A DNA stretch of 64,000 nucleotides from an uncultured Duodenibacillus sp. (GTDB taxonomy: Bacteria; Pseudomonadota; Gammaproteobacteria; Burkholderiales; Burkholderiaceae_F), in contig CALXQK010000015.1 of NCBI GenBank assembly GCA_944390745.1, positions 62,001 to 126,000 of the forward strand, read 5' to 3'. Positions within the stretch are counted from its first letter, which is position 1, and each line of letters starts with the position of its first letter. The notes beneath the pieces were generated by a model, which saw only the letters and a list, made by a program, of their open reading frames with translations, did no database searches and was not told where the DNA came from. A program made the position numbers and the translations under genes. Below, piece by piece: positions 27,471 to 37,152 of the stretch.

Positions 27471-29375
27471 ATGGGAAGAACAAAGAAACCGAGCATCTGC
27501 ATCACCCTGCAGCAGGCCAAGCTCATAGAGCTTGCCCGCGCCGTCGAGACCTCGGGCGACAAGTCCCTGAACTGGACCGAGTCCGACGCCGAGGCGGCAA
27601 GCCTGCGCGCGGCGCACGCCCTGGGCGAGGGAGCCGCAGCCGAGCGCATGCTCACCGAGCGCGCGCGGCTCGTGCTTGCCGCTGCCGCCGAGCGCGGCGC
27701 ATCCACCAGCGTGGGCACGCGCGCGCGGCTGCCGCTGATGCTCGCCCCGGTCCTCGTCATCGGAGCCTACGTGCTCGGGGCCCTGTGCGACCGCATCGCC
27801 AGTCCCGAACACCTTGTCAACCTGCTCTCTCCCCCATTCTGGACGGTCATCGCCTGGAACCTACTCATCTACTGCGTGCTCTTTTTGTGCGCCCTGGGCA
27901 TTCTCGGCAGCCGCCGCGACCGGTTCGGGCTGCCGCTGCGCTCATTTCTCACCGCCTTCGTCGAAAAGGCGGCTTTCTCGACGCTGAGCTTCAAAAAGGG
28001 CTTCAAGTCGAGCTTCTACGCCCGCTGGAGCGCGCTTGCCGCGCCGCTCGTACGGCTTCATGTGGCGCGCGTTCTGCACCTTTCGGCCGTCGCCTTTGCC
28101 CTGGGGCTGATCACAAGTCTGCTTGTGAGGGGCTTCGGCACCGCCTACTGGGCGGGATGGGAAAGCACGTGGCTTGCCGACAACCCCGAGGCGGTGAAGA
28201 CCTTCCTTGACTGCACCTACGGGCTGATCCCGAGCATCGGCGGACTGCCGGAAATGCCGGACCTTGCAGCGGTCGCGGCGCTGCGCGCCGACAACCTCCC
28301 CTATCTCAAGAGCGCGCCCTCGGCCGGTCCCTGGCTGGTGCGCATGATGCTCTTCATGGTGCTCGTCGTCGTGCTGCCGCGCCTGCTGCTGGCCGCAGTC
28401 GACTCCTGGCGCATCAGCCGCTTTCATCGGCGCGTGACGATTTCGCTTGACGACCCGTACTTCTCGGGCATCCTTGCGCAGTGCGCCGAGGATGCTGCGC
28501 TTGGACGGCTTTTCATCATCACCTCAAGCGTCGAGCGTCCCCTGCGCGTGCAAAGCCTTGAGCGCGTGCGCCGCGACTGGGGTCTTGAGAGCGACTCGCT
28601 TGCTGCCGTCATGGACTACGACGATCCGGAAAGCCCGGTCCCCGCCGTCGAACCCGACGCCCGCCGCACGGTGCTGCTCGTGTGGCTTGATGCCGCCCAG
28701 ACCCCCGAGGAGGACACGCACGCCCTGGCGCTTGCCAAGGTGCGCGCCGCCGCGGAGAGCACGCCCGGCGCCGTTGCCGCGGCGCTTGTCGATCTGTGCG
28801 AGTTTTCAGAGCACTTCAAGGGGCTGCCCGCGCGCATCAAGGAGCGCACGGAGCTCTGGACGCAGTTTGCCGCCCGGCACGGCTTCAAGAACTTTGTGCT
28901 CACGCCCTCGCCCGCCGAGCGGCTTGCCATGGTCAAGGCGCTGCGCGCCTGGGCGGCCGCGCAGGCGGTTCATCTTGAGTCCGGCGAAAGCAAGACGGCT
29001 GCGCTTGCTGCGGCGCGGGACTCCCTCGCCCCGGCGCCCCGGCCCCTGCCCGCGGCGCTTCCCCGTGAGAGCGCGCCGGCGCAGACGGCCGCTTCCGGCG
29101 CAGAGGACTGCACCCCGGACGCCGCCCCGAGGGCGAGCCGCAAGCGCCGCGCAGCGCTCACCTCGGCCTTGCGCTCGGTCCTTCCCCGCAGCGCGGCCCC
29201 GGCGCCCGCTGAGGGCACACAGAAGCCCGGGCCGACGGCCGGGAATACGATTGAAGAACAGACCGAACACACGGTCATGGAGCCGGCCGGGGAAAAGGCC
29301 GCTCCCGATACAAGTGCGGCAGCCGCGCCTTCAGCGCAGGACGCGCCCCTGGCCGCCAGCAAGGATTCCAAGTGA
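27471..29375 (+). CDS. DUF2868 domain-containing membrane protein
   Basis: This 634-residue protein has four membrane segments in the first 320 residues (around 82-102, 122-146, 198-222 and 285-306). A soluble region follows, with SLDDPYFSGILAQCAEDAALGRLFIITSSVERPLRVQSLERVRRDWG and LLVWLDAAQTPEEDTHALALAKVR, and then a long Ala/Pro-rich tail of low complexity. The family, DUF2868, is always found next to a DUF3482 GTPase in beta- and gammaproteobacteria, as here. The function is unknown; a membrane partner for a GTPase is the plain reading. Confidence 0.83.
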   Translation: MGRTKKPSICITLQQAKLIELARAVETSGDKSLNWTESDAEAASLRAAHALGEGAAAERMLTERARLVLAAAAERGASTSVGTRARLPLMLAPVLVIGAYVLGALCDRIASPEHLVNLLSPPFWTVIAWNLLIYCVLFLCALGILGSRRDRFGLPLRSFLTAFVEKAAFSTLSFKKGFKSSFYARWSALAAPLVRLHVARVLHLSAVAFALGLITSLLVRGFGTAYWAGWESTWLADNPEAVKTFLDCTYGLIPSIGGLPEMPDLAAVAALRADNLPYLKSAPSAGPWLVRMMLFMVLVVVLPRLLLAAVDSWRISRFHRRVTISLDDPYFSGILAQCAEDAALGRLFIITSSVERPLRVQSLERVRRDWGLESDSLAAVMDYDDPESPVPAVEPDARRTVLLVWLDAAQTPEEDTHALALAKVRAAAESTPGAVAAALVDLCEFSEHFKGLPARIKERTELWTQFAARHGFKNFVLTPSPAERLAMVKALRAWAAAQAVHLESGESKTAALAAARDSLAPAPRPLPAALPRESAPAQTAASGAEDCTPDAAPRASRKRRAALTSALRSVLPRSAAPAPAEGTQKPGPTAGNTIEEQTEHTVMEPAGEKAAPDTSAAAAPSAQDAPLAASKDSK

Positions 29376-30793
29376 TGTCGACTGATCCGCTTCGCATTCA
29401 TCTCAGTCTCGTAAGCCACACCAACATCGGCAAGACGACGCTTGCGCGCACGCTGCTGTCGCGCGACATCGGCGAGGTGGCCGACCGGGCCCACGTCACC
29501 GAAACGACCGACGACTACGTGCTTGCCCGCTCGCCGGAGGGAGCCGAGCTCATTCTCTGGGATACGCCCGGGTTTGGAAACTCCGTGGCGCTTGCCAAGC
29601 GTCTCGCCGGGCGCTCGAACCCCGTCGGATGGTTTCTCTCCGAGGTGTGGGACCGCATGGCCAACAAGACGCAGTGGCTCAACCAGCGCGCCCTCAAGCA
29701 CGTCAAGGATGTCTCGAGCGTCGTGCTCTACCTTGTCAACGCCGCGGAACTGCCCGAAACCGCTCCCTACGTGAAGGCCGAGATGCACATCCTTGAGTGG
29801 ATCGGCAAGCCGGTCATCGTGCTTTTGAACCAGATCGGCCAGCCCCGGCCGCCGTCTGCCGAACAGGGCGAGGTCGAGCGCTGGTCGCGGGCGATGAAGG
29901 AGTACCCGATCGTCTCGGGCGTGCTCTCGATGGACGCCTTCGCACGCTGCTGGGTGCAGGAATTCACGCTCTTTGACGCCATCGGCCGGGCCCTGCCCGA
30001 GGAGTTGGACTCCGCCTTTGAGTCCGTGCGCCAGACCTGGGCGCGGCAGCGCCGCGCGGCCTACGCCTCAAGCATCGAGGCGCTCGTCAACTACTTCAAC
30101 AAGCTTGCGGGCGAGCGCGAGGTCGCGCCCACTCCGCGCATGATCGATCAGATCAAGTTTCTCGGCAAGCGCCTGGGGCTTGTGAAGAACGAAAACATCC
30201 ACGATCCGGCCGAGGCCGCACAGACCGCCCTCTCGGCGCGCGCCACGGACGACTTCTGCGCGCTCACCGACCGGCTCATCGTCGCCAACGGACTCAAGGG
30301 CAAGGGCATTCGAAAGGAAATTCTGCAGCGCATGCAAAGCGACTGGAGCGTGACGACCCGCGTCGATCCCAGGCAGGCCGCCGTGGCGGGCGCCATCGGA
30401 ACGGGCGCCGCCGGCGGGCTGGCCACGGATCTTGCCGCGGGCGGCCTCACTCTGGGGCTGGGCACGCTGATCGGCACCGTGGTCGGCGCCATCGGAGGCG
30501 CGGGCATTGCCATGGCCTACAACCACAAGAAGGAGGCCACGGGCGTCGTGGTAAGCTGGTCGGACGCGGCCCTCAGAAACTTTTTCGTCGAGGCCGTGCT
30601 CCTGTACCTTGCGATCGCCCACTTCGGCCGCGGCCGCGGCAACTGGGTCGAGAGCGAATATCCGCCCTTCTGGCGCAGCACCGTCGACGAGGTGCTCGAG
30701 CCCATGAAGCTTGATTCGCGAAACCTTGCCGCGCACTTTGATGAGGTGGTGCGCGCCGTGCTTCTCAAGCTCTACCCCGAGGCGCGCTTCTAG
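29375..30793 (+). CDS. DUF3482 domain-containing GTPase
   Basis: This 472-residue protein starts with a P-loop GTPase domain: LSLVSHTNIGKTTLARTLLSRDIG (G1), VTETTDDY (G2 region), LWDTPGFGNS (G3) and VIVLLNQIG (G4-like; NQIG instead of NKxD). A helical DUF3482 region follows, with a glycine-rich hydrophobic stretch (GAIGTGAAGGLATDLAAGGLTLGLGTLIG near residue 345) that probably inserts in a membrane. Its start (TGATG) overlaps the DUF2868 stop. The pair looks like one functional unit of unknown role, perhaps in membrane stress or remodelling. A hairpin terminator follows. Confidence 0.85.
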   Translation: MSTDPLRIHLSLVSHTNIGKTTLARTLLSRDIGEVADRAHVTETTDDYVLARSPEGAELILWDTPGFGNSVALAKRLAGRSNPVGWFLSEVWDRMANKTQWLNQRALKHVKDVSSVVLYLVNAAELPETAPYVKAEMHILEWIGKPVIVLLNQIGQPRPPSAEQGEVERWSRAMKEYPIVSGVLSMDAFARCWVQEFTLFDAIGRALPEELDSAFESVRQTWARQRRAAYASSIEALVNYFNKLAGEREVAPTPRMIDQIKFLGKRLGLVKNENIHDPAEAAQTALSARATDDFCALTDRLIVANGLKGKGIRKEILQRMQSDWSVTTRVDPRQAAVAGAIGTGAAGGLATDLAAGGLTLGLGTLIGTVVGAIGGAGIAMAYNHKKEATGVVVSWSDAALRNFFVEAVLLYLAIAHFGRGRGNWVESEYPPFWRSTVDEVLEPMKLDSRNLAAHFDEVVRAVLLKLYPEARF

Positions 30794-30841
30794 AGTCCGT
30801 ACACTTCCCGGCGGCTTCTCCGACGCCCTCGTGCGCAAAGC

Positions 30842-30884
30842 AAAAGCCCCTTGTCCCGGAGCTGCCTCCGGGCAAGGGGCTTTT
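30842..30884. terminator. Bidirectional terminator between the GTPase gene and secF
   Basis: A long stem (GCCCCTTGTCCCGGA and GC-rich complement, six-base loop) with an A run before it and TTTT after it lies between two convergent genes. Confidence 0.85.
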
Positions 30885-30947
30885 GCCGTCCGGACCCCCG
30901 CCGCAGCCCGACGGGGCCGCGGCGCAAGTCTGCAGCGAACGCCGCTT

Positions 30948-31880
30948 CTAGGGAACCATTTCCTGGACGTCCTTCTTGACGGGCTTGACGAAGTCCTCGC
31001 GCTTGACGCCCAGATAAAGGGCGATGGCCGCGGCCACGAAGACCGAGGAGTAGACGCCGAGCAGAATGCCGATCGTCAGGGCAAGCGAGAAGTGGTGCAG
31101 AGCCGGACCGCCGAAGAAGAACATGGTGAGCGTCATCGCCAGGGTCGACGAGTGCGTGATCACCGTTCTTGAAATCGTAGCGGTAATGGCCGAGTTGATG
31201 ATCTCCACCGAGGAGGCGCGGCGCATCTTTCTGAAATGCTCGCGCACGCGGTCGAAAATAATCACCGACTCATTGACCGAGTAGCCGAGCACGGCCAGGA
31301 CCGCCGCAAGCACGGGCAGCGAGAACTCCCACTGCATCACGGCAAAGATCCCGATCACGATCACCACGTCGTGCAGGTTGGCGATGATGGCGGCCACGGC
31401 AAACTTCCATTCAAACCGAAACGCCAGATAGATCATGATGCCGAGCACCACGAGCAGCAGCGCCGTGGCGCCGTCCGTGGCCAGCTCCTCGCCGACCTGC
31501 GGACCCACGAACTCGTTGTTGAGCAGCTTCACGCCGGGTTCGGTCTGCTGCAGCACTCCCATGAGCTCCTGCGCCTGCTGGCCGGACGTCTCGCCCTCCT
31601 TCATCGGCAGGCGGATCATCACGTCGCGCGAGGTGCCGTAGTTCTGCACGGCGGCCTCAATGCCCATCTTGTCCTTGATCTGCTCGCGGATCTGCTCGGT
31701 CGGCGCCGACTGCGGATACTGCACCACCACCTGGGTGCCGCCCGTGAACTCGATCGAGAAGGCCAGTCCATGGAAGAAGATCCAGTAAACGGCCACGGCA
31801 AAGGACACAAACGAGATGAGATTCAGAATATGCGAGTAGCGCATAAACGGAATCGTCTTGTGAATGCGGAAAAATTCCAT
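30948..31880 (-). CDS. secF: Protein translocase subunit SecF
   Basis: The 310-residue protein has six membrane helices and the SecF patterns: FSIEFTGGTQVVVQYP near residue 38, VLGYSVNESVIIFDRVREHFR near residue 200 and ITATISRTVITHSSTLAMTL. SecF works with SecD and YajC to drive late steps of protein export with the proton gradient. It ends the secD-secF pair; 21 bases separate the two genes. Confidence 0.96.
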   Translation of the reverse strand: MEFFRIHKTIPFMRYSHILNLISFVSFAVAVYWIFFHGLAFSIEFTGGTQVVVQYPQSAPTEQIREQIKDKMGIEAAVQNYGTSRDVMIRLPMKEGETSGQQAQELMGVLQQTEPGVKLLNNEFVGPQVGEELATDGATALLLVVLGIMIYLAFRFEWKFAVAAIIANLHDVVIVIGIFAVMQWEFSLPVLAAVLAVLGYSVNESVIIFDRVREHFRKMRRASSVEIINSAITATISRTVITHSSTLAMTLTMFFFGGPALHHFSLALTIGILLGVYSSVFVAAAIALYLGVKREDFVKPVKKDVQEMVP

Positions 31881-31901
31881 TTTGTTCTGCCCCCCTGCGT
31901 C

Positions 31902-33788
31902 CTACTTCGCCTTCTCGGGATCAGGCCGCCAGACCTGACCGATATGCACGCGCGTGAGCTTCTTCCTGCGGCCGTAGATCAGATTGATCATGGCGCGGGA
32001 GACCACGACGGACGTAAAGATTGAGGTCGAGATGCCCAGACAGTGCACCACGGCAAAGCCGCGCACCGGACCCGAGCCGAAGATGAGCAGCGCCAGACCT
32101 GCAATGAGACTCGTGACGTTCGAGTCGAGAATCGTCGCAAAGGCCATGCCGTAGCCCTCGCTGATGGCCAGCTGCGGCGTTCGTCCGACGCGCAGCTCCT
32201 CGCGCACGCGCTCGTTGATGAGCACGTTCGAGTCAACGGCCATGCCCAGCGTGAGCGCAATGGCCGCGATGCCCGGCAGCGTGAGTGTGGCCTGCAGCAT
32301 CGACAGCAGCGCAATCAGGCACAGCACGTTGCAGATGAGGCTCAGCGCCGAGACGATGCCGAAGACCTGGTAGTAGAGGACCATGAAGATCGCCACGATC
32401 GAGAAGCCGTAGAGCGTGGACTTGAAGCCCGCGCTGATGTTGTCGGCGCCGAGCGACGGGCCGATCAGGCGTTCCTCGACGATTTCCATCGGGGCGGCGA
32501 GCGAACCGGCGCGCAGCAGCAGCGCCGTATCGGTGGCCTCGACGGTCGTCATGCGGCCGGAGATCTGCACGCGGCCGCCGGCGATTTCCTGACGAATCAC
32601 CGGAGCCGTGACCACCTCGCCCTTGCCCTTTTCAAAGAGGATGATGGCCATGCGCTTGCCGACGTTGTCGCGGGTGACGTCGCGGAAGATGCGCGCGCCG
32701 CGGTTGTCGAGCGTCAGGTTCACCGTCGGCTCCTGGGTCTGGGAGTCAAACCCGGGCTGGGCGTCGTTGAGGTTTTCACCCGTGAGCACCACGCGGCGCT
32801 TGACGAGGATGGGACGGCCCTCGCGGTCGAGATAGCGTTCGTCGCCGAAGGGGACGTTGCCCTGCTGCAGCTGCGCGAGCGCCTCGGGCGAGTCGTCGAC
32901 CATGCGCACCTCGAGCGTGGCGGTGCGGCCGAGAATGTCCTTGGCCTTGGCCGTGTCCTGCACGCCGGGAAGCTGCACGACGATGCGGTCGGCGCCCTGC
33001 TGCGCAATCACGGGCTCGGCCACGCCGAGCTCGTTGATGCGGTTGTGCAGGGTGGAGATGTTCTGCTTGAGCGAGTACTCCTGAACGTTCTTGATGGCGT
33101 TCTGCGAGAGCTCGGCGCGGATGATGTAGCTGCCGCCGGACTCCTGCTCGGTGAGCACCAGGTCGGGCTGCGTCGAGCGCAGAAGGTCGTTGGCGCGGTC
33201 GCGCTCCTGCGCATCGGAGAAGCGCACCTCCACGGCATTGCCCACGCGGCTGATGCCGGTGTGGCGAATGCGCTGGTCGCGCATCTGGGTGCGCAGGTCG
33301 GCGGCGGTCGCCTCGGCGCGCTTTTCAATGGCCGCGCGCATATCCACCTGCAGCAGGAAGTGCACGCCGCCGCGAAGGTCCAGACCAAGGTACATCGGCA
33401 GCGCATTGAGGCTCAGCAGCCACTGCGGCGTGTTGGGCACGAGGTTGGGCGCGACGATGTAGCTCGGGTTGGAACGGTCGGGGTTGAGCGCGTTCTCAAG
33501 CACCGTCTGCGCCTGCAGCTGCTGCTCGGCGGCCGTCGGATCAAAGCGCACGCGCACCGTGTTCTGCTGCGCGCCCTGCTCGAAGAAGACGCCGTTGGGC
33601 TTGAGGTTGGCCGCCTTGAGGGCCTCTTCAACCCGCGTCATCACCGCTTCATCGACCTTGACGGTAGCCTTGGCCGAGCTCACCTGCACGGCCGGGGATT
33701 CGCCGTAGAAGTTGGGAAGCGTGTAGACGACGGCGATGGCAAGCACCACCGCAATCAGCACGTACTTCCAAAGTGGATATCGGTTCAT
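31902..33788 (-). CDS. secD: Protein translocase subunit SecD
   Basis: This 628-residue protein starts MNRYPLWKYVLIAVVLAIAVVYTLPNFYGESPAVQV (ATG at 33788). It has a large periplasmic P1 region (DLRGGVHFLLQVDM near residue 118), a later periplasmic part (ILGRTATLEVRMV), and six helices including the TLGMAVDSNVLINERVREELR motif (the D-x-N/V region that carries protons). It follows the yajC gene, separated by 303 bases and a hairpin. secF follows on the same strand. Confidence 0.96.
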   Translation of the reverse strand: MNRYPLWKYVLIAVVLAIAVVYTLPNFYGESPAVQVSSAKATVKVDEAVMTRVEEALKAANLKPNGVFFEQGAQQNTVRVRFDPTAAEQQLQAQTVLENALNPDRSNPSYIVAPNLVPNTPQWLLSLNALPMYLGLDLRGGVHFLLQVDMRAAIEKRAEATAADLRTQMRDQRIRHTGISRVGNAVEVRFSDAQERDRANDLLRSTQPDLVLTEQESGGSYIIRAELSQNAIKNVQEYSLKQNISTLHNRINELGVAEPVIAQQGADRIVVQLPGVQDTAKAKDILGRTATLEVRMVDDSPEALAQLQQGNVPFGDERYLDREGRPILVKRRVVLTGENLNDAQPGFDSQTQEPTVNLTLDNRGARIFRDVTRDNVGKRMAIILFEKGKGEVVTAPVIRQEIAGGRVQISGRMTTVEATDTALLLRAGSLAAPMEIVEERLIGPSLGADNISAGFKSTLYGFSIVAIFMVLYYQVFGIVSALSLICNVLCLIALLSMLQATLTLPGIAAIALTLGMAVDSNVLINERVREELRVGRTPQLAISEGYGMAFATILDSNVTSLIAGLALLIFGSGPVRGFAVVHCLGISTSIFTSVVVSRAMINLIYGRRKKLTRVHIGQVWRPDPEKAK

Positions 33789-34091
33789 AGAAAAAACTCC
33801 GAAGACGAGACGGACGCTTCCGCGGGCGGCGTCCCTGCCGCCGCGCACGAAGCGGCGAGCCTTTCAAAACGGCGCATCCGTCCGGATTCAGAAATTGCGT
33901 CCAGAGGCGCATCCGCCTGATGGACCGGCGGGGCCTCCAGAGCCTTCAAACCCCGGGAGCGCCCCCCTCCGCAGGCACGTTCCCGGCCGCCTTCAACCGC
34001 CGGCGGCGGCAGTGCAAAAACCGGGAATGCAAAAACACGAAAAGGGCGCCACCCGGCAACTCAGGGTGCGCCCGTTTCGTGCGTCAAGTCA
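33789..34091. other. 303-base gap between secD and yajC
   Basis: No coding sequence is seen. The gap contains the hairpin terminator of yajC and, presumably, a separate promoter for secD that I cannot point to. Confidence 0.5.
34036..34081 (-). terminator. Terminator after yajC
   Basis: A GC stem (CACGAAA then GGGCGC and CACCC, paired with the complement at 34064-34081) with a 9-base loop lies 11 bases after the yajC stop. On the minus strand it is followed by TTTTTG. It uncouples yajC from secD. Confidence 0.75.
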
Positions 34092-34436
34092 TTAGACGGA
34101 CTTCAGCGTGCCGCGCGGCAGAACGGTCTGCACCGCACCGCGCTGCAGCGTCAGCGTCACGGGCTTGTCGTCGACGCGGCTGATCTCGATGACGATGTAC
34201 TGCTCGCTCACATCGGCGATGCGGCCGGCCATGCCGCCCACCGTCACCACTTCATCACCCTTGGTGAGGGCTTCGCACATCTTCTGATGTTCCTTCTGGC
34301 GCTTCTGCTGCGGCCGGATGAGGAAGAACCAGAACACGACAAAAATCAGCAGAATCGGAACGATCTGCACAAGGAAACCGGTCATGCCGCCGGCGGCGTC
34401 GGCCGTCTGGGCCCACGCGTCAGAGATAAAAAACAC
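34092..34436 (-). CDS. yajC: Preprotein translocase subunit YajC
   Basis: The 114-residue protein has the E. coli-like start (FFISDAWAQ), one membrane helix (about residues 20-42) and the signature RPQQKRQKEHQKMCEALTKGDEVVTVGGMAGRI. A GTG at 34436 with an AGGGG site 6 bases ahead is used; that site favours this start. YajC associates with SecDF. It is transcribed with its own terminator, unlike the usual tgt-yajC-secDF operon. Confidence 0.92.
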   Translation of the reverse strand: MFFISDAWAQTADAAGGMTGFLVQIVPILLIFVVFWFFLIRPQQKRQKEHQKMCEALTKGDEVVTVGGMAGRIADVSEQYIVIEISRVDDKPVTLTLQRGAVQTVLPRGTLKSV

Positions 34437-34613
34437 AACTAACCCCTTTGCTGATGAAAGTCTTTCTCCGGATCCGCCGACATTGAGGCAGTCTCCGAAT
34501 TCGTGTGATTATACGGAAAAGTCTCGTCCGGCTCGGGCCGCAGGCCCGGTGCGCGGACGGCGAAAATTGAAACAAAACGTCGGCCCTAGCGCCTGCCGCC
34601 GCAAACCTGACGT

Positions 34614-35684
34614 CTACGGAACGAGCGCAGGCCAGTCAAGCCCCGTGCGCTCATCTAGCCCGAAGACGATGTTCATGGCCTGCACGGCCTGGCCGGCGGC
34701 GCCCTTGACGAGGTTGTCCTCAACGGCAAGCACGACGATCAGATCGCCGCCGCCGGGCCGGTGCACCGCAAGCCGCAGGAAGTTGGAGCCGCGCACCGAG
34801 CGCGTCTCCGGGTGCGAGCCCGCGGGCATCACGTCCACGAAGTACTCCTTTTCAAAGCGCTTTTCGTAGAGCGCCTGCAGATCGAGCGGATTGGCGGCGT
34901 CCTTGAAGCGCACGTAGATCGTCGAGTGAATCCCGCGGATCGTGGGCAGCAGATGCGGCACGAACGTGAGATCCAGCTGCGGGCATCCGCTCAGAAGCCG
35001 CAGCTGCTGCACGATCTCGGGCTGGTGCCGGTGTCCCTTGAGCCCGTAGGCATGGAAGTTGTCGCTCATTTCAGCGGTGATGAGCGACACGTCGGCCTTC
35101 TTGCCCGAGCCGGAGATGCCCGACTTGCTGTCGGCAATGATCGTGCGCAGATCAAAGGTTCCGGGATGCGCCTTCTCGTACTCCATCAGCGGCAGCAGAC
35201 CCAGCTCGATGGAGGTCGGGTAGCAGCCCGCCATGCCGAGAATGCGCGCGGACTTCATGGCCTCGCGCATCGTCTCGGGCTGTCCGTAGACCGCCTCCCT
35301 CAGAAGATCCGGACAGGCGTGGTCCATCTTGTACCAGCGCTTGAACTGCTCCGTGTCCTTGAGCCGGAAGTCGGCCGCAAGGTCGATGATGCGCACGCCT
35401 GCGTCCGTGAGCTCGCGGGCCATGCTCATCGCCACGCCGTGGGGCGTGGCGAAGAACACCACGTCGCACTGCTTGAGCGCGTCGACCTCGGGAGCCGTAA
35501 AGACAAGCTCGTCGAGAAAGCCGCGCAGCGACGGAAACATCTGCGTCACCGCAGTTCCGGCGTCCTTGCGCGAGGTGATGACAGAAATTTCAGCCTGCGG
35601 ATGCCGCAGCAGAATGCGCAGCAGCTCCACGCCCGTATAGCCCGTGGCGCCGACGATGCCCACGGAGATCTTCCCTTGCTTCAT
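34614..35684 (-). CDS. argC: N-acetyl-gamma-glutamyl-phosphate reductase
   Basis: The 356-residue enzyme begins [25 protein letters not shown] (NADP motif at residues 9-16), then [14 protein letters not shown] and the catalytic Cys in [18 protein letters not shown] near residue 150. It reduces N-acetylglutamyl phosphate in arginine synthesis. I chose the ATG at 35684; the frame remains open for 53 codons upstream without coding character. It follows rpsI-rplM on the same strand, separated by a terminator. That rpsI-argC neighbourhood is common in betaproteobacteria. Confidence 0.95.
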   Translation of the reverse strand: MKQGKISVGIVGATGYTGVELLRILLRHPQAEISVITSRKDAGTAVTQMFPSLRGFLDELVFTAPEVDALKQCDVVFFATPHGVAMSMARELTDAGVRIIDLAADFRLKDTEQFKRWYKMDHACPDLLREAVYGQPETMREAMKSARILGMAGCYPTSIELGLLPLMEYEKAHPGTFDLRTIIADSKSGISGSGKKADVSLITAEMSDNFHAYGLKGHRHQPEIVQQLRLLSGCPQLDLTFVPHLLPTIRGIHSTIYVRFKDAANPLDLQALYEKRFEKEYFVDVMPAGSHPETRSVRGSNFLRLAVHRPGGGDLIVVLAVEDNLVKGAAGQAVQAMNIVFGLDERTGLDWPALVP

Positions 35685-35744
35685 ATTCTTGTGCGGCTCC
35701 CTGTTGATCTTGTTGTCGAACGCCCCATGCGCTGGACAAAACAA

Positions 35745-35783
35745 AATCGCCGCAACCCATCTGTTTCGTGAGCCGCGGCGATT
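35745..35783 (-). terminator. Terminator of the rplM-rpsI operon
   Basis: AATCGCCGC pairs with GCGGCGATT around a 20-base loop. On the minus strand it is followed by TTGTTTTG. It lies 69 bases after the rpsI stop. A second small hairpin (TCGACGGC-AAA-GCCGTCGA, about 35811-35829) lies closer to rpsI. Confidence 0.65.
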
Positions 35784-35851
35784 GAATTTTCGTCCCTGAC
35801 GCCGGACCCTCGACGGCAAAGCCGTCGACCGTCCAAGCGGCAAAGAGGCAA

Positions 35852-36244
35852 TTAGCGCTTGCTGAACTGCTTGGCGCGGCGAGCCTTGCGCAGACCCACC
35901 TTCTTGCGCTCCACCTCGCGGGCGTCGCGGGTCACGAGACCGGCAGCCGACAGAGCAGGCTTGAGACCGGCGTCGTAGTCGATCAGCGCGCGGGTGATGC
36001 CGTGGCGCACGGCGCCGGCCTGGCCGGACTCACCGCCGCCGCTCACGTTGACCATGATGTCGAACGTCTCGGTGTTCTCCGTGAGCTGCAGAGGCTGCAT
36101 GACGATCATGCGGCCGGTTTCACGCTTGAAGAAGTCGTTGAGTTCACGGCCGTTGATCACGATCTTGCCCGTGCCGCGCTTGATGAAGACGCGAGCCACA
36201 GAGCTCTTGCGGCGGCCGGTGCCGTAGTTGTAGTTACCGATCAT
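35852..36244 (-). CDS. rpsI: 30S ribosomal protein S9
   Basis: The 130-residue protein has the S9 pattern: [15 protein letters not shown] at the start, [21 protein letters not shown] in the middle and a basic tail ending in [18 protein letters not shown], in which the last residues reach the P-site tRNA. It is preceded by rplM (11 bases), the conserved ribosomal pair. Confidence 0.98.
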   Translation of the reverse strand: MIGNYNYGTGRRKSSVARVFIKRGTGKIVINGRELNDFFKRETGRMIVMQPLQLTENTETFDIMVNVSGGGESGQAGAVRHGITRALIDYDAGLKPALSAAGLVTRDAREVERKKVGLRKARRAKQFSKR

Positions 36245-36255
36245 CTTTGTCCACC

Positions 36256-36684
36256 TTAAATGTCAAGAACCTTGGGCTGCTGGGCAGTGTGCGGATGTTC
36301 GGCGCCGGCGTAGATCTTGAGCTTCTTGATCATGGCGTAGCCGAGACGACCCTTCGGAAGCATTCCCTTGACGGCGATTTCCAGAGCGCGGCCGGGATGC
36401 TTGGCCTGCATTTCCTTGAAGGTGGTGGAGTACACGCCGCCCGGATAGCCGGTGTGGCGGTAGTAGGTCTTCTTGCCCGCCTTTTCAGCAGACATCACGA
36501 GCTTGTCAGCGTTGATCACGACGATGTAGTCGCCCGTATCGACATGCGGCGTGTATTCGGGCTTGTGCTTGCCGCGCAAGCGCAGTGCGATTTCGGCTGC
36601 AAGGCGGCCGAGCACCTTATTGCTGCCATCGACCACGTACCAGTCGCGCTGAACTTCCAGCGGCTTGGCCGAGAAGGTCTTCAT
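36256..36684 (-). CDS. rplM: 50S ribosomal protein L13
   Basis: The 142-residue protein has the L13 pattern ([63 protein letters not shown]). I chose the ATG at 36684 because E. coli L13 has the same 142 residues and the start has an AGGTGA ribosome site. It heads the rplM-rpsI operon. Confidence 0.98.
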   Translation of the reverse strand: MKTFSAKPLEVQRDWYVVDGSNKVLGRLAAEIALRLRGKHKPEYTPHVDTGDYIVVINADKLVMSAEKAGKKTYYRHTGYPGGVYSTTFKEMQAKHPGRALEIAVKGMLPKGRLGYAMIKKLKIYAGAEHPHTAQQPKVLDI

Positions 36685-37152
36685 TGTTCTCACCTAAATT
36701 GAATGCAACGCACCGGGATTCCGCCTCATCAGAGATGGCGCTCTGACTTCACGCAGGTTGGATCCGCATCTGACGGACCGGCAGCGTCAAGTAAAAAAAC
36801 GAGGCAGACGCCCCCGTCCGAAGTCCTTCATGACCTTCGGAAAAGAGCCCGCCCAATCATTTCTTGTTGATTTTCAAGCCGCTTCACGCTTGTCCGGTTC
36901 AGTGGAAAACGGGGAAACCGCAAGCACGGGAAAATCAGAGGCGCAATTTTATAGAAGACAGGGGAAATTTTCCAGTCCCCGCTCTCGCCATCCCCGATTG
37001 CGGCTGACCGCTCCGTTGCGGGCCGCCGTCCGTGCCACAATACCCGCTCAGGCAAGCTTTCGAACGCCCCAGCAGTAGAAGCGTCCGGCCTTCTGCAGGC
37101 GGCCGGAGCAAATTTTTCAAACGCACGAACAACAACACCAAAGGGAGGCCCA
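36685..37152. other. Gap between divergent rplM and icd
   Basis: About 470 bases hold the promoters of both genes. No coding sequence or RNA gene is supported. The middle part (36785-36960) is AT-richer than its surroundings and so is the likely promoter region. Confidence 0.5.
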
